A stretch of DNA of 64,000 nt from Desulfoluna sp942491485 (GCA_942491485.1 CALOAX010000013.1:434001-498000); one strand, 5' to 3'. Shown: positions 8,482 to 17,476, numbered from the stretch's first letter. The notes: generated by a model from the letters alone, not told the origin. Numbers and translations: made by a program.

Positions 8482-9701
8482 GCGCCTTCTCCCTCTTCAG
8501 CTTTTTCAAGGAGGTTCATGAAGCACTGGGTGAGCTCCTCTTTGTCCACATCATCCCCGGTCTCTTCCAGGCGCCTTGCAAAAACCTCCTGGGGCTTCAT
8601 CTCACTGATGGAAACGTGCGTGTTTTCCATGCCCGTGGATTCGCGCCGTCCTCCGTTCACGCCAACCTTCAGAACTTCCGCGCCATGTTCCGCGGCAAGG
8701 GCCCTTAACTCATCACTCAAGGTGGTGGACGAAAAGCTTCCCTCTATCACCAGCTCAACCCAAGGGGTTTTTGCCTCTTGAGTTACCACCATGGATTTGA
8801 TCTGCGCCTCAAGCTCTTCCGGACTTCCTGTCAGGCGCTCGAGGTGCCTGAACGCCGGCACCTCGATGGCCTCATGGGAGACCCCTTTTTCTGAGGTGGT
8901 GAGCAGCCTCAGCTCTTTCTTTTGGTTTCGCTCGCCAAAGCTTAAGGGAATGGGGCTCCCGCAATACCGGATGTTTTCATTCCCCCCTACGGCCTGGGGT
9001 GTGTGGATGTGGCCCAGGGCAACGTAGTGAAAGGTGTCGGAAAAATCCCCGCCGGATATGCTGCCCAGGTTCCCGATATGGATGGTGCGTTCAGACTCCG
9101 ATGATTCTGACACCGAAGAGCCAAGGGCCGTCAGGTGACCGGTTCCAATGACAGGCGTGCCTCCGCTTTTCTCTTTCACCACGTCTGCTACGTTTGTATA
9201 GGTGCTCTGAATCCCGGCTCGGGTTCTCGCCGAGAGCTCATCAAAACTCTCCCCCGCCACCGCCTTTCTCACATCCCGGTCTCTTAGGTATGGCACTGCC
9301 GCCACCCACACTCCGGGATCGTTCTCATCCCGTAAGGACGGCATATAAAAGAGAGCATCCTCTATCTCTTCCGGCAGTGAGCCCACCACATGAACCCGAA
9401 GCGCCTCAAGGACCGTTGCCGGTGCATCTATGTGGGGGGCCGAGTCATGGTTTCCCCCGACAATGATGGCAGAGCACCCCCCCATGGCCGAGAGCTTTGT
9501 CAGGAACTGATAGTAGATCCGCTCCGCCTCCCGGGGCGGGTTGGCCGTATCGAAAATGTCGCCTGCCACGATCAAGAGATCCACGGCATGCATTTCAATG
9601 GTCTCAAGGAGAAAACCAAGAAACGCCTCGTGCTCGTCAAAGCGATCCCTGTCGAAAAAACGCTGGCCCAGATGCCAGTCGGAGGTGTGGATGATTTTCA
9701 T
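8478..9701 (-). CDS. sbcD: SbcD nuclease subunit (Mre11-like)
   Basis: A 407-residue calcineurin-like metallophosphoesterase. The metal-site motifs are in order at the N-terminus: TSDWHLG (about 6-12), VAGDIFDTANP (about 45-55), GGNHDS (about 82-87) and later GHIHTPQ. A C-terminal SbcD domain follows. It provides the Mn-dependent nuclease activity of SbcCD. First gene of the sbcDC operon; a mosaic repeat lies just upstream. Confidence 0.95.
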   Translation of the reverse strand: MKIIHTSDWHLGQRFFDRDRFDEHEAFLGFLLETIEMHAVDLLIVAGDIFDTANPPREAERIYYQFLTKLSAMGGCSAIIVGGNHDSAPHIDAPATVLEALRVHVVGSLPEEIEDALFYMPSLRDENDPGVWVAAVPYLRDRDVRKAVAGESFDELSARTRAGIQSTYTNVADVVKEKSGGTPVIGTGHLTALGSSVSESSESERTIHIGNLGSISGGDFSDTFHYVALGHIHTPQAVGGNENIRYCGSPIPLSFGERNQKKELRLLTTSEKGVSHEAIEVPAFRHLERLTGSPEELEAQIKSMVVTQEAKTPWVELVIEGSFSSTTLSDELRALAAEHGAEVLKVGVNGGRRESTGMENTHVSISEMKPQEVFARRLEETGDDVDKEELTQCFMNLLEKAEEGEGA

Positions 9702-9707
9702 GGATCC

Positions 9708-9778
9708 TCAGGTTCGCAAATGGTCCTTTGCCCTCGTCCCTCGGGCACGTCGCATTTGCTTACGGGCTGCGCCCGTGG
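9708..9778. repeat. Mosaic intergenic repeat, copy 4 (partial)
   Basis: Right-hand modules only: GCCCTCGTCCCTCGGGC flanked by AAATG/CATTT arms and the ACGGGCTGCGCCCGT hairpin. It sits just upstream of sbcD. Confidence 0.7.
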
Positions 9779-9865
9779 TCAGCAGTTATAGGTTTCAGTC
9801 TCGTTCCCAGAGTTTCTTTATTCACGTGATGACCATTGCAGGTCTGCAAGACTGAAGCGCTACCT

Positions 9866-10183
9866 TCAATACCCTGTAAAGAGAAAATCCAGAGAGCCGA
9901 TAATGGAGGTTCTGAGCTCACTGAGGTCGACGACAAAGTCTCCCAGTTCGGTAGCGGGTATTGCGGCAAGTTGGGGGGTTAAAAGAACATGGGGGGCTTC
10001 TTCAATAGGAAGAATTGGGGTCAACCTTTCGATGGGGGTGTTGATGAGTCTTGAATGACGGGCAATGGGGATTACCACCCGTGTACCCAAGGTATCGAGA
10101 AGGTCGTTTTGCACATCCATGAGATAGGGGTAGGCATCACAACTGTTGGGGTTGATATTCAAATAAACCGAAAATTGGGCCAT
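9866..10183 (-). CDS. ccdB: CcdB-family gyrase-poison toxin
   Basis: 105 residues, the usual CcdB length (101 in the F plasmid). N-terminus MAQFSVYLN, the conserved RVVIPIA strand and the C-terminal LDFLFTGY, which resembles the family's gyrase-binding tail, are visible. CcdB traps DNA gyrase on DNA when not neutralised by CcdA. The start overlaps the ccdA stop by one base, so translation is coupled. Chromosomal copies are often decayed; this one has no frameshift and keeps the C-terminal residues needed for toxicity, so it may be active. Confidence 0.9.
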   Translation of the reverse strand: MAQFSVYLNINPNSCDAYPYLMDVQNDLLDTLGTRVVIPIARHSRLINTPIERLTPILPIEEAPHVLLTPQLAAIPATELGDFVVDLSELRTSIIGSLDFLFTGY

Positions 10184-10428
10184 CAGAAGTTCCTCGCGTG
10201 CGTGCTGAACAGACCGAGTTCTTTGATATCATCATTGTAGGCTTCGACAGCCTTTCGGTTCTTTTCTTTCCAGGTGGCCCGCTCTTTCTCAGCAATACGT
10301 TCATGCAGTGCCTCTTCAAGGGTTGCAGACAGATTGATGTCAAGCTCGCGAGCTTTTTTCAGCAACTCTCTGTTGAGGCTCACATTGGTCGCCTTTTTTG
10401 CAGATGGGGTTACACTTTTGGTTGTCAT
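10183..10428 (-). CDS. ccdA: CcdA-family antitoxin
   Basis: 81 residues with an N-terminal ribbon-helix-helix region (KKATNVSLNRELLKKARELDI) and a charged C-terminal part that would wrap the toxin, as in CcdA. First gene of the ccdAB pair. It probably represses its own promoter together with CcdB; an inverted repeat spans the -10 box just upstream. Confidence 0.87.
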   Translation of the reverse strand: MTTKSVTPSAKKATNVSLNRELLKKARELDINLSATLEEALHERIAEKERATWKEKNRKAVEAYNDDIKELGLFSTHARNF

Positions 10429-10453
10429 GAGATCACCCTTAACGTGTGTGTGA

Positions 10454-10493
10454 TTGATGCGTATATTTTATGCGCATCAAATTAACATGTCAA
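10454..10493 (-). promoter_or_regulatory. ccdAB promoter with overlapping operator palindrome
   Basis: On the minus strand TTGACA (10493-10488) is followed after exactly 17 bases by TAAAAT (10470-10465). TTGATGCG (10454-10461) and CGCATCAA (10473-10480) form an inverted repeat covering the -10 box, the right place for CcdA/CcdB autorepression. Confidence 0.75.
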
Positions 10494-10693
10494 ACTTATA
10501 GCGGAATAAGATCAGAAAGGGCGGCTGCTGAAAAAACTGTGATTTGGTACCTACGTTGGCGTGTGCCTGCGGCGGCCAGGTGGGGGTACCTGGAAACCCT
10601 ATGATGAATAAAAAACCTCCGACAGTATGGGCCTGCCGGAGGTTTTTTTTGAATGATTTTCAGGGTGGTCCAGGATTGCGTACCGTTATACCC
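10494..10693. other. Gap with a terminator hairpin
   Basis: No gene. A strong hairpin at about 10610-10650 (ACCTCCG...CGGAGGT with A-run before and T-run after) is a bidirectional terminator; a fragment GGCGGCCAGG of a mosaic repeat lies at 10571. Confidence 0.55.
10610..10650. terminator. Bidirectional terminator
   Basis: AAAAAACCTCCGaCAG pairs with CTGcCGGAGGTTTTTTTT around a short loop. Confidence 0.75.
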
Positions 10694-10761
10694 CACGGGC
10701 GTAGCCCGTCAGCGAATGCGGCGGACTGAGGAACGAAGGCCCGGAGCATTCGCGATCCTGG
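10694..10761. repeat. Mosaic intergenic repeat, copy 5 (partial)
   Basis: CACGGGCGTAGCCCGTCAGCG hairpin arm, then GCGAATGC and GCATTCGC arms around CTGAGGAACGAAGG. It ends exactly at the stop codon of the chemoreceptor gene. Confidence 0.75.
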
Positions 10762-12423
10762 TTAGATTTTAAATCGGCCCACCATGGTGGTGAGGTTTCC
10801 GCTCATGGCCAGGATACTGGAGACGCCTTCGTCGGAGCGGTCGCAGCTTTCGGTCATGTCACCTGCCGCCAGGTTCACATCCCCGATGTCCCCTGCGATG
10901 GTGTTGGAGAGGTTCGAGGTGGCAGCGACGTTTTCGTTGATCTCGGTAAGCCCGCTGGAGATCTGGGTGACGTTGTCGGCGATGCCACGGGTGGTCTGGG
11001 CCTGGGAGTCAACGGAGGAGGCAATTTCAGAGACGATATCGCTTGTTCTGTCGATGACGCCGGAGATCCCTTCGATGTCCCCGATGGTGGCCTGGGTGGA
11101 AGTTTGAATGTTCTCGATGGTATCGCGGATATCACGGGTGGCATCGGCGGTCTGGCGGGCGAGGTCTTTGATCTCTGCGGCAACCACGGCAAAGCCTTTG
11201 CCGTACTCTCCGGCGCGGGCCGCTTCGATGGTGGCGTTGAGGGCGAGCAGGTTGGTCTGCTCTGAGATTTCGGTGATGGTTTCGGTCACCTTGCCAATGG
11301 CCTCTGCCTGTTGCCCAAGTTCCCCGACGCGTTCGGTGGCTGTTCGGGACTGAGTGACGGCCTCACGGGTGATTTCGCGAGCCTTGTCGGAGCTCTCGGC
11401 GATGGTTCGGATGGTCTCGGTCATCTCTTCGGTGGACTCGGCCACGGCAGAGGTGCTGGTGGAGGCCTGCTCCATGGCGGCTGCCACAGAGTCCATGTTT
11501 GCCTTCATCTGGTCCGATGCGGTGGAGACGGTATCTGACTTGGTCTTCACGCCATGGGCGCCTTCTTTAAGGTTACCGGAGAGACGGGTGAGCTCTTCGG
11601 CTGAGCCGTTGAGGGTGGTGGCGTTTTCGGAAATATTGGAGATCATCTCCTGGAGGTTCTCAATGAACTTGTTGAGCCAGATGGCCAGTTGGCCCACATC
11701 GTCCTTGCTGTGGACCCGGAGGCGCTTGGTGAGGTCCCCTTCGCCCTGGGCAATGTCCTTGACCATGTCCACTGTGTCGGAGAGGGGGCCGGTGATGAAG
11801 CGGCGGATGATGATAAGGTTGAACAGGATGGTGGCAACCACCACAACAACGAACAGAGCAAGGTTCATCATCTGCTGGCGGCCGGTTTCACTGCCCAGGT
11901 CATGGAGTCGGGTCTGGAGGGCCTCGGAGCGGGTTTTTGAGAGGCCCGAGAGGGCTTCGGTGAGTGCGGAGGTCTCATCAGACAGGAGCTTGGCCTGCTG
12001 AATGGCATCGGTGTCGGTGCCGTCCATGTCTTCGGCAATGCGGGTGTAAACGCCCAGTGCCTTGTCCGTGAAGGCTTGAATGCGCGTGATAAGGGGTTTG
12101 GTTGTGTCAGCCGATGTGGGATCAAGCGTGATCATGGTGCTGAGGCTGGTGATGACTTCGGTGCTCAGGTTGCCCGCTTCTTCCAGGATGTCTGTGTCCC
12201 CTGTCATGACGGCGTCATCGTAGAGCTTGACCTGACCTTTAAATTTGGAGAGGGCACTTCGGGATTCCATGGCCGCAGGGAACATCGAGTCGGAGACCTG
12301 TGCCAGCTCTCCGCGCATGGAGAAACCGCCGATAAGACCGACGCCAGTCGTAATTGCATAGCCTGCCATCAGGATCAACAGGCTGCACCAGATTTTTTTC
12401 CCTGTGCTGAGTGACTGCCACAT
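10762..12423 (-). CDS. Methyl-accepting chemotaxis protein
   Basis: A 553-residue membrane chemoreceptor: TM1 at about 10-32, a four-helix-bundle type sensor region (about 33-185), TM2 (LFVVVVVATILFNLIII, about 189-205), HAMP (about 206-260) and a long cytoplasmic signalling coiled coil with the hairpin tip EISEQTNLLALNATIEAARAGE. There is no C-terminal CheR-binding pentapeptide. The ligand cannot be told from sequence. The ATG is preceded by AAGGAGGAG. No chemotaxis genes adjoin it, so it is probably an orphan receptor feeding a distant che cluster. Confidence 0.93.
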   Translation of the reverse strand: MWQSLSTGKKIWCSLLILMAGYAITTGVGLIGGFSMRGELAQVSDSMFPAAMESRSALSKFKGQVKLYDDAVMTGDTDILEEAGNLSTEVITSLSTMITLDPTSADTTKPLITRIQAFTDKALGVYTRIAEDMDGTDTDAIQQAKLLSDETSALTEALSGLSKTRSEALQTRLHDLGSETGRQQMMNLALFVVVVVATILFNLIIIRRFITGPLSDTVDMVKDIAQGEGDLTKRLRVHSKDDVGQLAIWLNKFIENLQEMISNISENATTLNGSAEELTRLSGNLKEGAHGVKTKSDTVSTASDQMKANMDSVAAAMEQASTSTSAVAESTEEMTETIRTIAESSDKAREITREAVTQSRTATERVGELGQQAEAIGKVTETITEISEQTNLLALNATIEAARAGEYGKGFAVVAAEIKDLARQTADATRDIRDTIENIQTSTQATIGDIEGISGVIDRTSDIVSEIASSVDSQAQTTRGIADNVTQISSGLTEINENVAATSNLSNTIAGDIGDVNLAAGDMTESCDRSDEGVSSILAMSGNLTTMVGRFKI

Positions 12424-12875
12424 GTGAGCTCCTCCTTCGAATTAAAGATCTCTTTATACTAAATATTATGTGATCTCATATATTTGCTCGGGAAGGAGTT
12501 GTTTTCTTGATGATGAGCACTTATGTGCAATACTTTCAGTATGCAATAAGGCACTATGATTACTTACTATGCTCATCATTGATGCGGATGACAGTCCGAT
12601 AACAAATCGATGACAAATAATTATAATGTCTGAAATCCATGAAATAAATGACGATCCAACCCGATTATTCCTACAATTGATCGAAGGTAAAGTATCCGTG
12701 CGTCTCTTGTCAAAGCAAAAAATGTCTGCAAAACCGGACGCTTTTCTATGACGTATTGAATTGTCAGGTGATTTTAGCTGAATTGTGAACTGATATTTCA
12801 CAATTAGAATGGGTGCACGCAGGCAGAGGCCCGGGCAAGAGGTTGAACAGTGTCTCTATTCACACGAGGGGTGGG
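12424..12875. other. AT-rich gap between chemoreceptor and birA
   Basis: No supported gene. The sequence is clearly more AT-rich than its neighbours and holds a 111-codon leftward frame (12466-12801) without a ribosome site or family resemblance. It presumably contains the chemoreceptor promoter, but I could not fix boxes with confidence. Confidence 0.45.
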
Positions 12876-13877
12876 CTAGCCCGCAGTTTCATCAAGGTAG
12901 GTGACGTCTCCGGAAAGAATACGAAGGGACTCGCCCGCCTCGTTTTCGACCAGAAGCACGCCGTCCGGGTCAATGTCGAGCACCCGGCCTTCCACATCCT
13001 CTCGCATCATGGAGACGCAAACCCTGCGGCCAACAATGTCGGAGAGAGATTTCCACCGGGTGAGAATGGACTCTGGGCCCTGTGTGGACAGGGTGGTGTA
13101 GTGAGCTTCAAAACGGGAAAGAATGGCACGCAGCAGGGAAATCCTGGAAAAAGGGGACGCTGCTTCGGCCAGAACCGACGTGGCGATCTCTTGAATGTCA
13201 TCATGGAACGCATCAGCCGGGGTGTTGATGTTAAGGCCAAGCCCCACGATCACATAGTCCACGGCATCCAACTCCATGCTCATTTCGGTGAGGATCCCTG
13301 CGAGCTTTTTTCTCCCCACCAGGATGTCGTTGGGCCATTTGATGCGGGCGTTGATACCGGTTTCCTGAATCAACGCTTCGGCAACGGAGACCGCTGTCAT
13401 AAGGGTGATGAGGGCGGCGCGGGAGGGTTCCATGTCGGGTCGGAGGATCAGGGAGAAGAGAAGCCCTTCACCGGAACTCGCCAGCCAGGATCTCCCTTTT
13501 CGTCCTCTGCCGGCACTTTGTGCTTCAGCCACCACCAGTGTTCCTTCGGGAGCCCCCTCACGGGCCAACTCTCTTGCCTGGGTGTTGGTGGAGTCCGTGA
13601 GGTGGTGGTGGACGATGCCGACCTTGCCGATGGTGTTGGTGTCAAGGCCGAAGACAATCTCTTCCGGCAGGAGAAGGTCAGGGGCTTCGGTGAGGAGATA
13701 GCCCTTGCCCGGAGCCGACGTAATGGCGTACCCCAACGCCTTGATGGCAGCGATGTGCTTCGAGATGGCAGCCCGGCTGATGCCGAGCCCGCCACTGAGT
13801 TCTTCTCCCGAGACCCATTGGCCGGTACGGGATCGCAGTGCCGAAAGAAGGTCCTGTCGTTTTCCTGACAACGTCAT
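12876..13877 (-). CDS. birA: Biotin--[acetyl-CoA-carboxylase] ligase / biotin repressor
   Basis: 333 residues from the ATG at 13877, which has GGAG at a proper distance; an upstream ATG at 13979 would add 34 residues unlike the family. An N-terminal winged HTH (GEELSGGLGISRAAISKHIAAIKALGY) is followed by the catalytic domain with the biotinyl-AMP loop GRGRKGRSW and KWPNDI, and a C-terminal SH3-like domain. It attaches biotin to carrier proteins and, with the HTH, probably also represses biotin genes. A substrate is encoded nearby: the biotin domain of the OadA-like protein at 28007-29944. Confidence 0.94.
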   Translation of the reverse strand: MTLSGKRQDLLSALRSRTGQWVSGEELSGGLGISRAAISKHIAAIKALGYAITSAPGKGYLLTEAPDLLLPEEIVFGLDTNTIGKVGIVHHHLTDSTNTQARELAREGAPEGTLVVAEAQSAGRGRKGRSWLASSGEGLLFSLILRPDMEPSRAALITLMTAVSVAEALIQETGINARIKWPNDILVGRKKLAGILTEMSMELDAVDYVIVGLGLNINTPADAFHDDIQEIATSVLAEAASPFSRISLLRAILSRFEAHYTTLSTQGPESILTRWKSLSDIVGRRVCVSMMREDVEGRVLDIDPDGVLLVENEAGESLRILSGDVTYLDETAG

Positions 13878-13998
13878 GCTGGCTCCATTGCGGTGAAGGG
13901 GTCCCCCGATCGCGAAACGCATCGCTGCTGCATACCGGGACTGAAACGAAGCGGGGTTACTTCGAGGTGTTACGAACACGTGTTCTCGAGATCCCGAG

Positions 13999-14178
13999 TT
14001 ATTCCGGGCTGAGGAACTCGCTCAGTTTTTCGCACAGCTCTTCCGGCCAGACCTCGGCGTTGAGAAAAATCTCCACATCCTCTTCTGTGAGGGTGGCTCG
14101 AACGTTGGGGGGAAGGGCGTCCAGGGCCATCTGGCGCTCCGGATCCACTTGACTCTTCTTGGTCTTCTTGTTGCCCAT
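13999..14178 (-). CDS. Small uncharacterised acidic protein (59 aa)
   Basis: An open frame of 59 codons, MGNKKTKKSQVDPERQMALD at the start and EELCEKLSEFLSPE at the end, has AGGA ten bases before its ATG. The composition (basic N-terminus, then acidic and amphipathic) and codon use look coding rather than chance. It lies 121 bases upstream of birA on the same strand and could be co-transcribed. I do not recognise a family. Confidence 0.55.
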   Translation of the reverse strand: MGNKKTKKSQVDPERQMALDALPPNVRATLTEEDVEIFLNAEVWPEELCEKLSEFLSPE

Positions 14179-14353
14179 GACGTGTGATTCCTGTATCTAT
14201 GTAAAGATTTTTTAATTAAAAAATGTGTTTACCGCGGTTTGAAGGTGCGGCCTGTTTTCGGATGCTTCACGTGAAACAACCGCAGTCTCTTCGAGCTACT
14301 TATCACACAACCCTTGGAAAGGGCAATGTGATCCCCACGAGAAGGCCGAACCC

Positions 14354-14950
14354 ATGAGCACACAGCAGGAAAGAAGTCGAAAGACGCGTAAAAAACTGGT
14401 GGACGCTACCTTGTCCTGCCTTCAGGATTTCGGGTATGCAGGGGCCAGCCTGTCAAGGATCCTCGAACGGGCCGGGGTCTCCCGTGGCTCCTGGAGCCAT
14501 CACTACGAGAACAAACGGGCCATGGTGGCCGACAGCGCGGAAACACTTCTTGCCACAGCTCTTTCCGAAGCCCATGGGGTGGGGGAGCTTCTTTTTTCCG
14601 AAAACCTGGATGTGGAAGCATTGATGGAAGATGTCTGGAGCCGCTTCTACCAGGGGCCCTACAGGGATGTCTGGGTGGAGTTCAACGTCGCCTGCCGCAC
14701 CGATCCAGAACTTTTAACCCGCCTGACACCTGTCATCGAGGGGTTTTTTGACGATCTCGACGCCATCTGGCGCTCACGGTTTCCCGAGACAGCCACCTAC
14801 GCCCGGGCAAAAGACCTTCTGGACCTCTCCCTCTACCTCATGCGGGGCATGGCCCTCCAGTCCCTCTCCCTGAATCGCCCGGACCATTTCCGCCACCTGA
14901 GAAAGGCCTGGGCCGAGATGATTCGAAGCTCGATCTCTTCCTTGCCGTAA
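14354..14950 (+). CDS. TetR/AcrR-family transcriptional regulator
   Basis: 198 residues. An N-terminal TetR HTH (about residues 10-56: ATLSCLQDFGYAGASLSRIL, ERAGVSRGSWSHHYENKRAM) is followed by a variable helical ligand domain. It is separated from the next rightward gene, a FAD dehydrogenase, by a mosaic repeat. The dehydrogenase promoter region holds the TetR-like palindrome AGACTGATTGGTCT, so this protein may control it. The ligand is unknown. Confidence 0.88.
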   Translation: MSTQQERSRKTRKKLVDATLSCLQDFGYAGASLSRILERAGVSRGSWSHHYENKRAMVADSAETLLATALSEAHGVGELLFSENLDVEALMEDVWSRFYQGPYRDVWVEFNVACRTDPELLTRLTPVIEGFFDDLDAIWRSRFPETATYARAKDLLDLSLYLMRGMALQSLSLNRPDHFRHLRKAWAEMIRSSISSLP

Positions 14951-14955
14951 AAAAA

Positions 14956-15077
14956 GCCTCAGGAGGCACGGTGTGCCACCTTGAAAGCTGGTCGCGGATG
15001 TGATCGACCCGAGGAACGAGGGTCGGGAGCATTCGCAAACCTGGGGTTAAGGGGCTCAGCCCCTTGCCGCCGGAGGC
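14956..15077. repeat. Mosaic intergenic repeat, copy 6
   Basis: Long form with a module at each end: GGAGGCACGGTGTGCCACCTT on the left and GGGGCTCAGCCCC then GCCGCCGGAGGC on the right, with GACCCGAGGAACGAGGGTC between them. Confidence 0.75.
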
Positions 15078-15142
15078 AAGATTAAGGTCCCACTTTGAAG
15101 ATTTTGTTCGCAAACAATGTTCTTGAGTGATGGGTAACTCCT

Positions 15143-15192
15143 TGACATTGCATGCGCAAGCTGTGAATATCCAAAAGTAGACTGATTGGTCT
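15143..15192 (+). promoter_or_regulatory. Candidate sigma-70 promoter and TetR-type operator of the FAD dehydrogenase
   Basis: TTGACA at 15143 is followed after 17 bases by GAATAT. A few bases further on AGAC-TGATTG-GTCT (about 15178-15192) forms a palindrome of the kind TetR proteins bind, placed to block transcription start. Confidence 0.4.
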
Positions 15193-15234
15193 GTTTTTGT
15201 GTCCTTAACAACCGAATCGGAAAGGGGGCGAGAG

Positions 15235-16860
15235 ATGGGGCAGCAACGTTTTGAAGCGGATGTGGTGATTGTAGGCGGTGGCCTGGCGGGCATGACGGCG
15301 GCCTGTGAACTGCTTGACCTTGGGCGCAAGGTCCTGATCCTGGACCGCGATGTGCCGGAGCGATTCGGTGGGCTGGCCAAAGAGTCCTTTGGCGGGGTGA
15401 TGATGGTGGACACCCCCCTGCAGCACAAGAACGGGATCAAGGATACCCCTGAACTGGCCCTCTCGGACTGGCTGAGCTGCGCCGGTTTCGGTGATGAAGA
15501 CCATTGGCCCAGGAAATGGGCCGAACTCTACGTCCATCGATCCAAGGATATCATCCACGACTTCCTTAAAGACCGAAACGTCACCTTCCTTCCCGTGGTG
15601 AACTGGCCGGAGCGGGGCCTCTTTAAACCCGGCAACTCCGTTCCCCGCTGGCACATCGCCTGGGGCACGGGCTTCGGCATCATCGAAGGCATCGAAAACT
15701 ACTTGAACGCCCACCCCAAACGGGCCAACCTGGAACTTCGCTTTGGCTGCAAAGTAGAGAGACTCGATCACACCGCCGGAAACATCACCGGCGTCAGTGG
15801 GACCATGCAAGAGGGCGGCGAAGCCTTCTCTGCCGATGGCGAAGCCGTGATCCTGGCTGCCGGCGGGATGTGCGGCGGCGATCTCACCAAAGTGCGGGAC
15901 AACTGGTACAAAGGGTGGGGCTCCCCCCCTGAAAAGATTCTGAACGGCTCCCATCGCTATGCCGACGGCCTGATTCATGACGCGGCTGAAGCCGTCGGCG
16001 CCAATATCACTCACCTTGATAAACAGTGGCACTACGCAGCAGGCGTGGACTATCCCAACGCCGATATGCCCAACAAAGGCTTAAGCCTCGTGCCGCCTCG
16101 CTCTGCCCTCTGGTTCAACGCCCTGGGCGAACGCATCATGGACCCGGTGCCCCTCATGGGCTACACAGACACCCGTTATCTCGTAAAAAAGATCTGCCAG
16201 CAGCCGGGACAGTACTCCTTCCAGCTCATGAACTGGAAAATCGCCATCAAAGAGCTGGCCATCTCCGGCAGCGAGCACATGAAAGCCTTTCGCCACAAAA
16301 ACAAGGTGCGCCTCGTCAAGGAGGTCCTCCTCGGCAACACCGAACTGGTGAACCGCCTCATCGGTGAGTCCAAAGATTTCATCACTGCCAACTCCATGGA
16401 CGAGATGGTTGATAAAATGAACGACATGGGCAACCCCTACACCGTGGACGGCGAAAAACTCAAAGAGGCCGTCCGTGCCTACGACGACCAGATCGATCGC
16501 GGCCCCGCCTTCTTTAACGATGACCAGCTTCGTCGCATCTGTAACTTCCGCACCTACCGGGGCGACCGCATCCGCACCTGCAAATTCCAGAAAATCGACG
16601 ACCCCAAAGCCAGGCCCTTAATCGCCGTTCGGGAATTCATCCTCAGCCGCAAAAGTCTCGGCGGCATTCAGACCGACCTCGCCTGCCGGGTCCTGAACGA
16701 CGCCGGCGAACCCATCAGCGGCCTCTATGCCGCCGGTGAAACCGCAGGCTTCGGCGGAGGCGGCATCCACGGAAAAGGCTCCCTCGAAGGCACCTTCTTA
16801 GGCGGCTGCGTCCTCATGGGCCGCATCGCCGCCCACGACATCTGCGGGAAAAGCATGTAG
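15235..16860 (+). CDS. FAD-binding dehydrogenase (fumarate reductase/3-ketosteroid dehydrogenase fold)
   Basis: 541 residues from the ATG at 15235, which has AAAGGGGG at good spacing; a GTG at 15199 would add 12 residues. The N-terminal dinucleotide site is VVIVGGGLAGMTAACELL with DRD at the end of the second strand. The C-terminal FAD/substrate segment GGGGIHGKGSLEGTFLGG resembles the actinobacterial FAD-binding dehydrogenases (Rv0785-like) more than true fumarate reductase. No secretion signal is present, so it is cytoplasmic. Substrate unknown; steroid-like or enoyl compounds are possible. A TetR gene sits just upstream. Confidence 0.82.
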   Translation: MGQQRFEADVVIVGGGLAGMTAACELLDLGRKVLILDRDVPERFGGLAKESFGGVMMVDTPLQHKNGIKDTPELALSDWLSCAGFGDEDHWPRKWAELYVHRSKDIIHDFLKDRNVTFLPVVNWPERGLFKPGNSVPRWHIAWGTGFGIIEGIENYLNAHPKRANLELRFGCKVERLDHTAGNITGVSGTMQEGGEAFSADGEAVILAAGGMCGGDLTKVRDNWYKGWGSPPEKILNGSHRYADGLIHDAAEAVGANITHLDKQWHYAAGVDYPNADMPNKGLSLVPPRSALWFNALGERIMDPVPLMGYTDTRYLVKKICQQPGQYSFQLMNWKIAIKELAISGSEHMKAFRHKNKVRLVKEVLLGNTELVNRLIGESKDFITANSMDEMVDKMNDMGNPYTVDGEKLKEAVRAYDDQIDRGPAFFNDDQLRRICNFRTYRGDRIRTCKFQKIDDPKARPLIAVREFILSRKSLGGIQTDLACRVLNDAGEPISGLYAAGETAGFGGGGIHGKGSLEGTFLGGCVLMGRIAAHDICGKSM

Positions 16861-16879
16861 GGGAAGGGCGGAAAAGCCA

Positions 16880-16966
16880 GCCTCCGGCGGCAAGGGGGTA
16901 ACCCCCTTGACCCCTGGTTTGCGAATGCTCCACCCCTCGTTCCTCGGGGTGTTACATTCGCTTACA
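16880..16966. repeat. Mosaic intergenic repeat, copy 7
   Basis: GCCTCCGGCGGCAAGG, a GGGGGTAACCCCC palindrome, then GCGAATGCTCC and CCCCTCGTTCCTCGGGG; it begins about 20 bases after the dehydrogenase stop. Confidence 0.8.
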
Positions 16967-17366
16967 AGTACGCGTTTATCTTTTGGGTTCACTCATGAAA
17001 TATCGGGGCTAAGGTGGTGATTTGGATGGCCATGGATATGACGACTCTGGTGAGTTACCTTTTTTGATAACCAAAGAAGGTCGGGCAATTCGTGATCCGG
17101 CGAGGCACCGAGGCCTGTAGGGTGCGTTTCACGCACCAACGCATCGGCCTTAATTCCTGTGGCTTAACAGTGAAACGAAGGCGTCAGGGGAATTGTTCAG
17201 CCCTTAAATAATACAAATGGGGTGGCGAAAGAGGTTGTTCACTCTCTCGCCACCCCATTTGTGTTTGTATGATGTTTTTACCCAATGAAGGACTTTATTT
17301 CTTTGGGGCTTATTATCAATGACTCGAGTTGTCCGACGACACCTGTGGACCCCACTCCGTTTGAGT
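16967..17366. other. Gap with REP-like motif and long hairpin
   Basis: No gene. Contains TAGGGTGCGTTTCACGCACC (17118-17137), a common bacterial REP-type motif also present near 51251, and a long perfect hairpin at 17213-17262. Confidence 0.55.
17213..17262. terminator. Long perfect hairpin, probable terminator between convergent genes
   Basis: ACAAATGGGGTGGCGA pairs without mismatch with its complement at 17247-17262, with AGAG/CTCT extending the stem inward. It lies between the dehydrogenase (+) and the SulP gene (-). T-runs are weak on both sides, so its role as terminator is likely but not certain. Confidence 0.55.
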
Positions 17367-17470
17367 CGGGCGCAGCCCGAGCCGAAGGCCGATGCGATTT
17401 GACCCGAGGAACGAGGGGCAAAGCGCATCGGCAACCAGCTTTCGAGGTGGCTCACCTCGCCGCCGGAGGC
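17367..17470. repeat. Mosaic intergenic repeat, copy 8
   Basis: CGGGCGCAGCCCG hairpin, CGATGCG/CGCATCG arms around ACCCGAGGAACGAGGGG, then GCTTTCGAGGTGGCTCACCTC and GCCGCCGGAGGC. It ends 6 bases from the sulP stop. Confidence 0.8.
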
Positions 17471-17476
17471 AAGTTT

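Noticed and set aside
12466..12801. 111-codon leftward frame in the AT-rich gap
   Set aside because: No ribosome site, low-complexity translation and no family resemblance.
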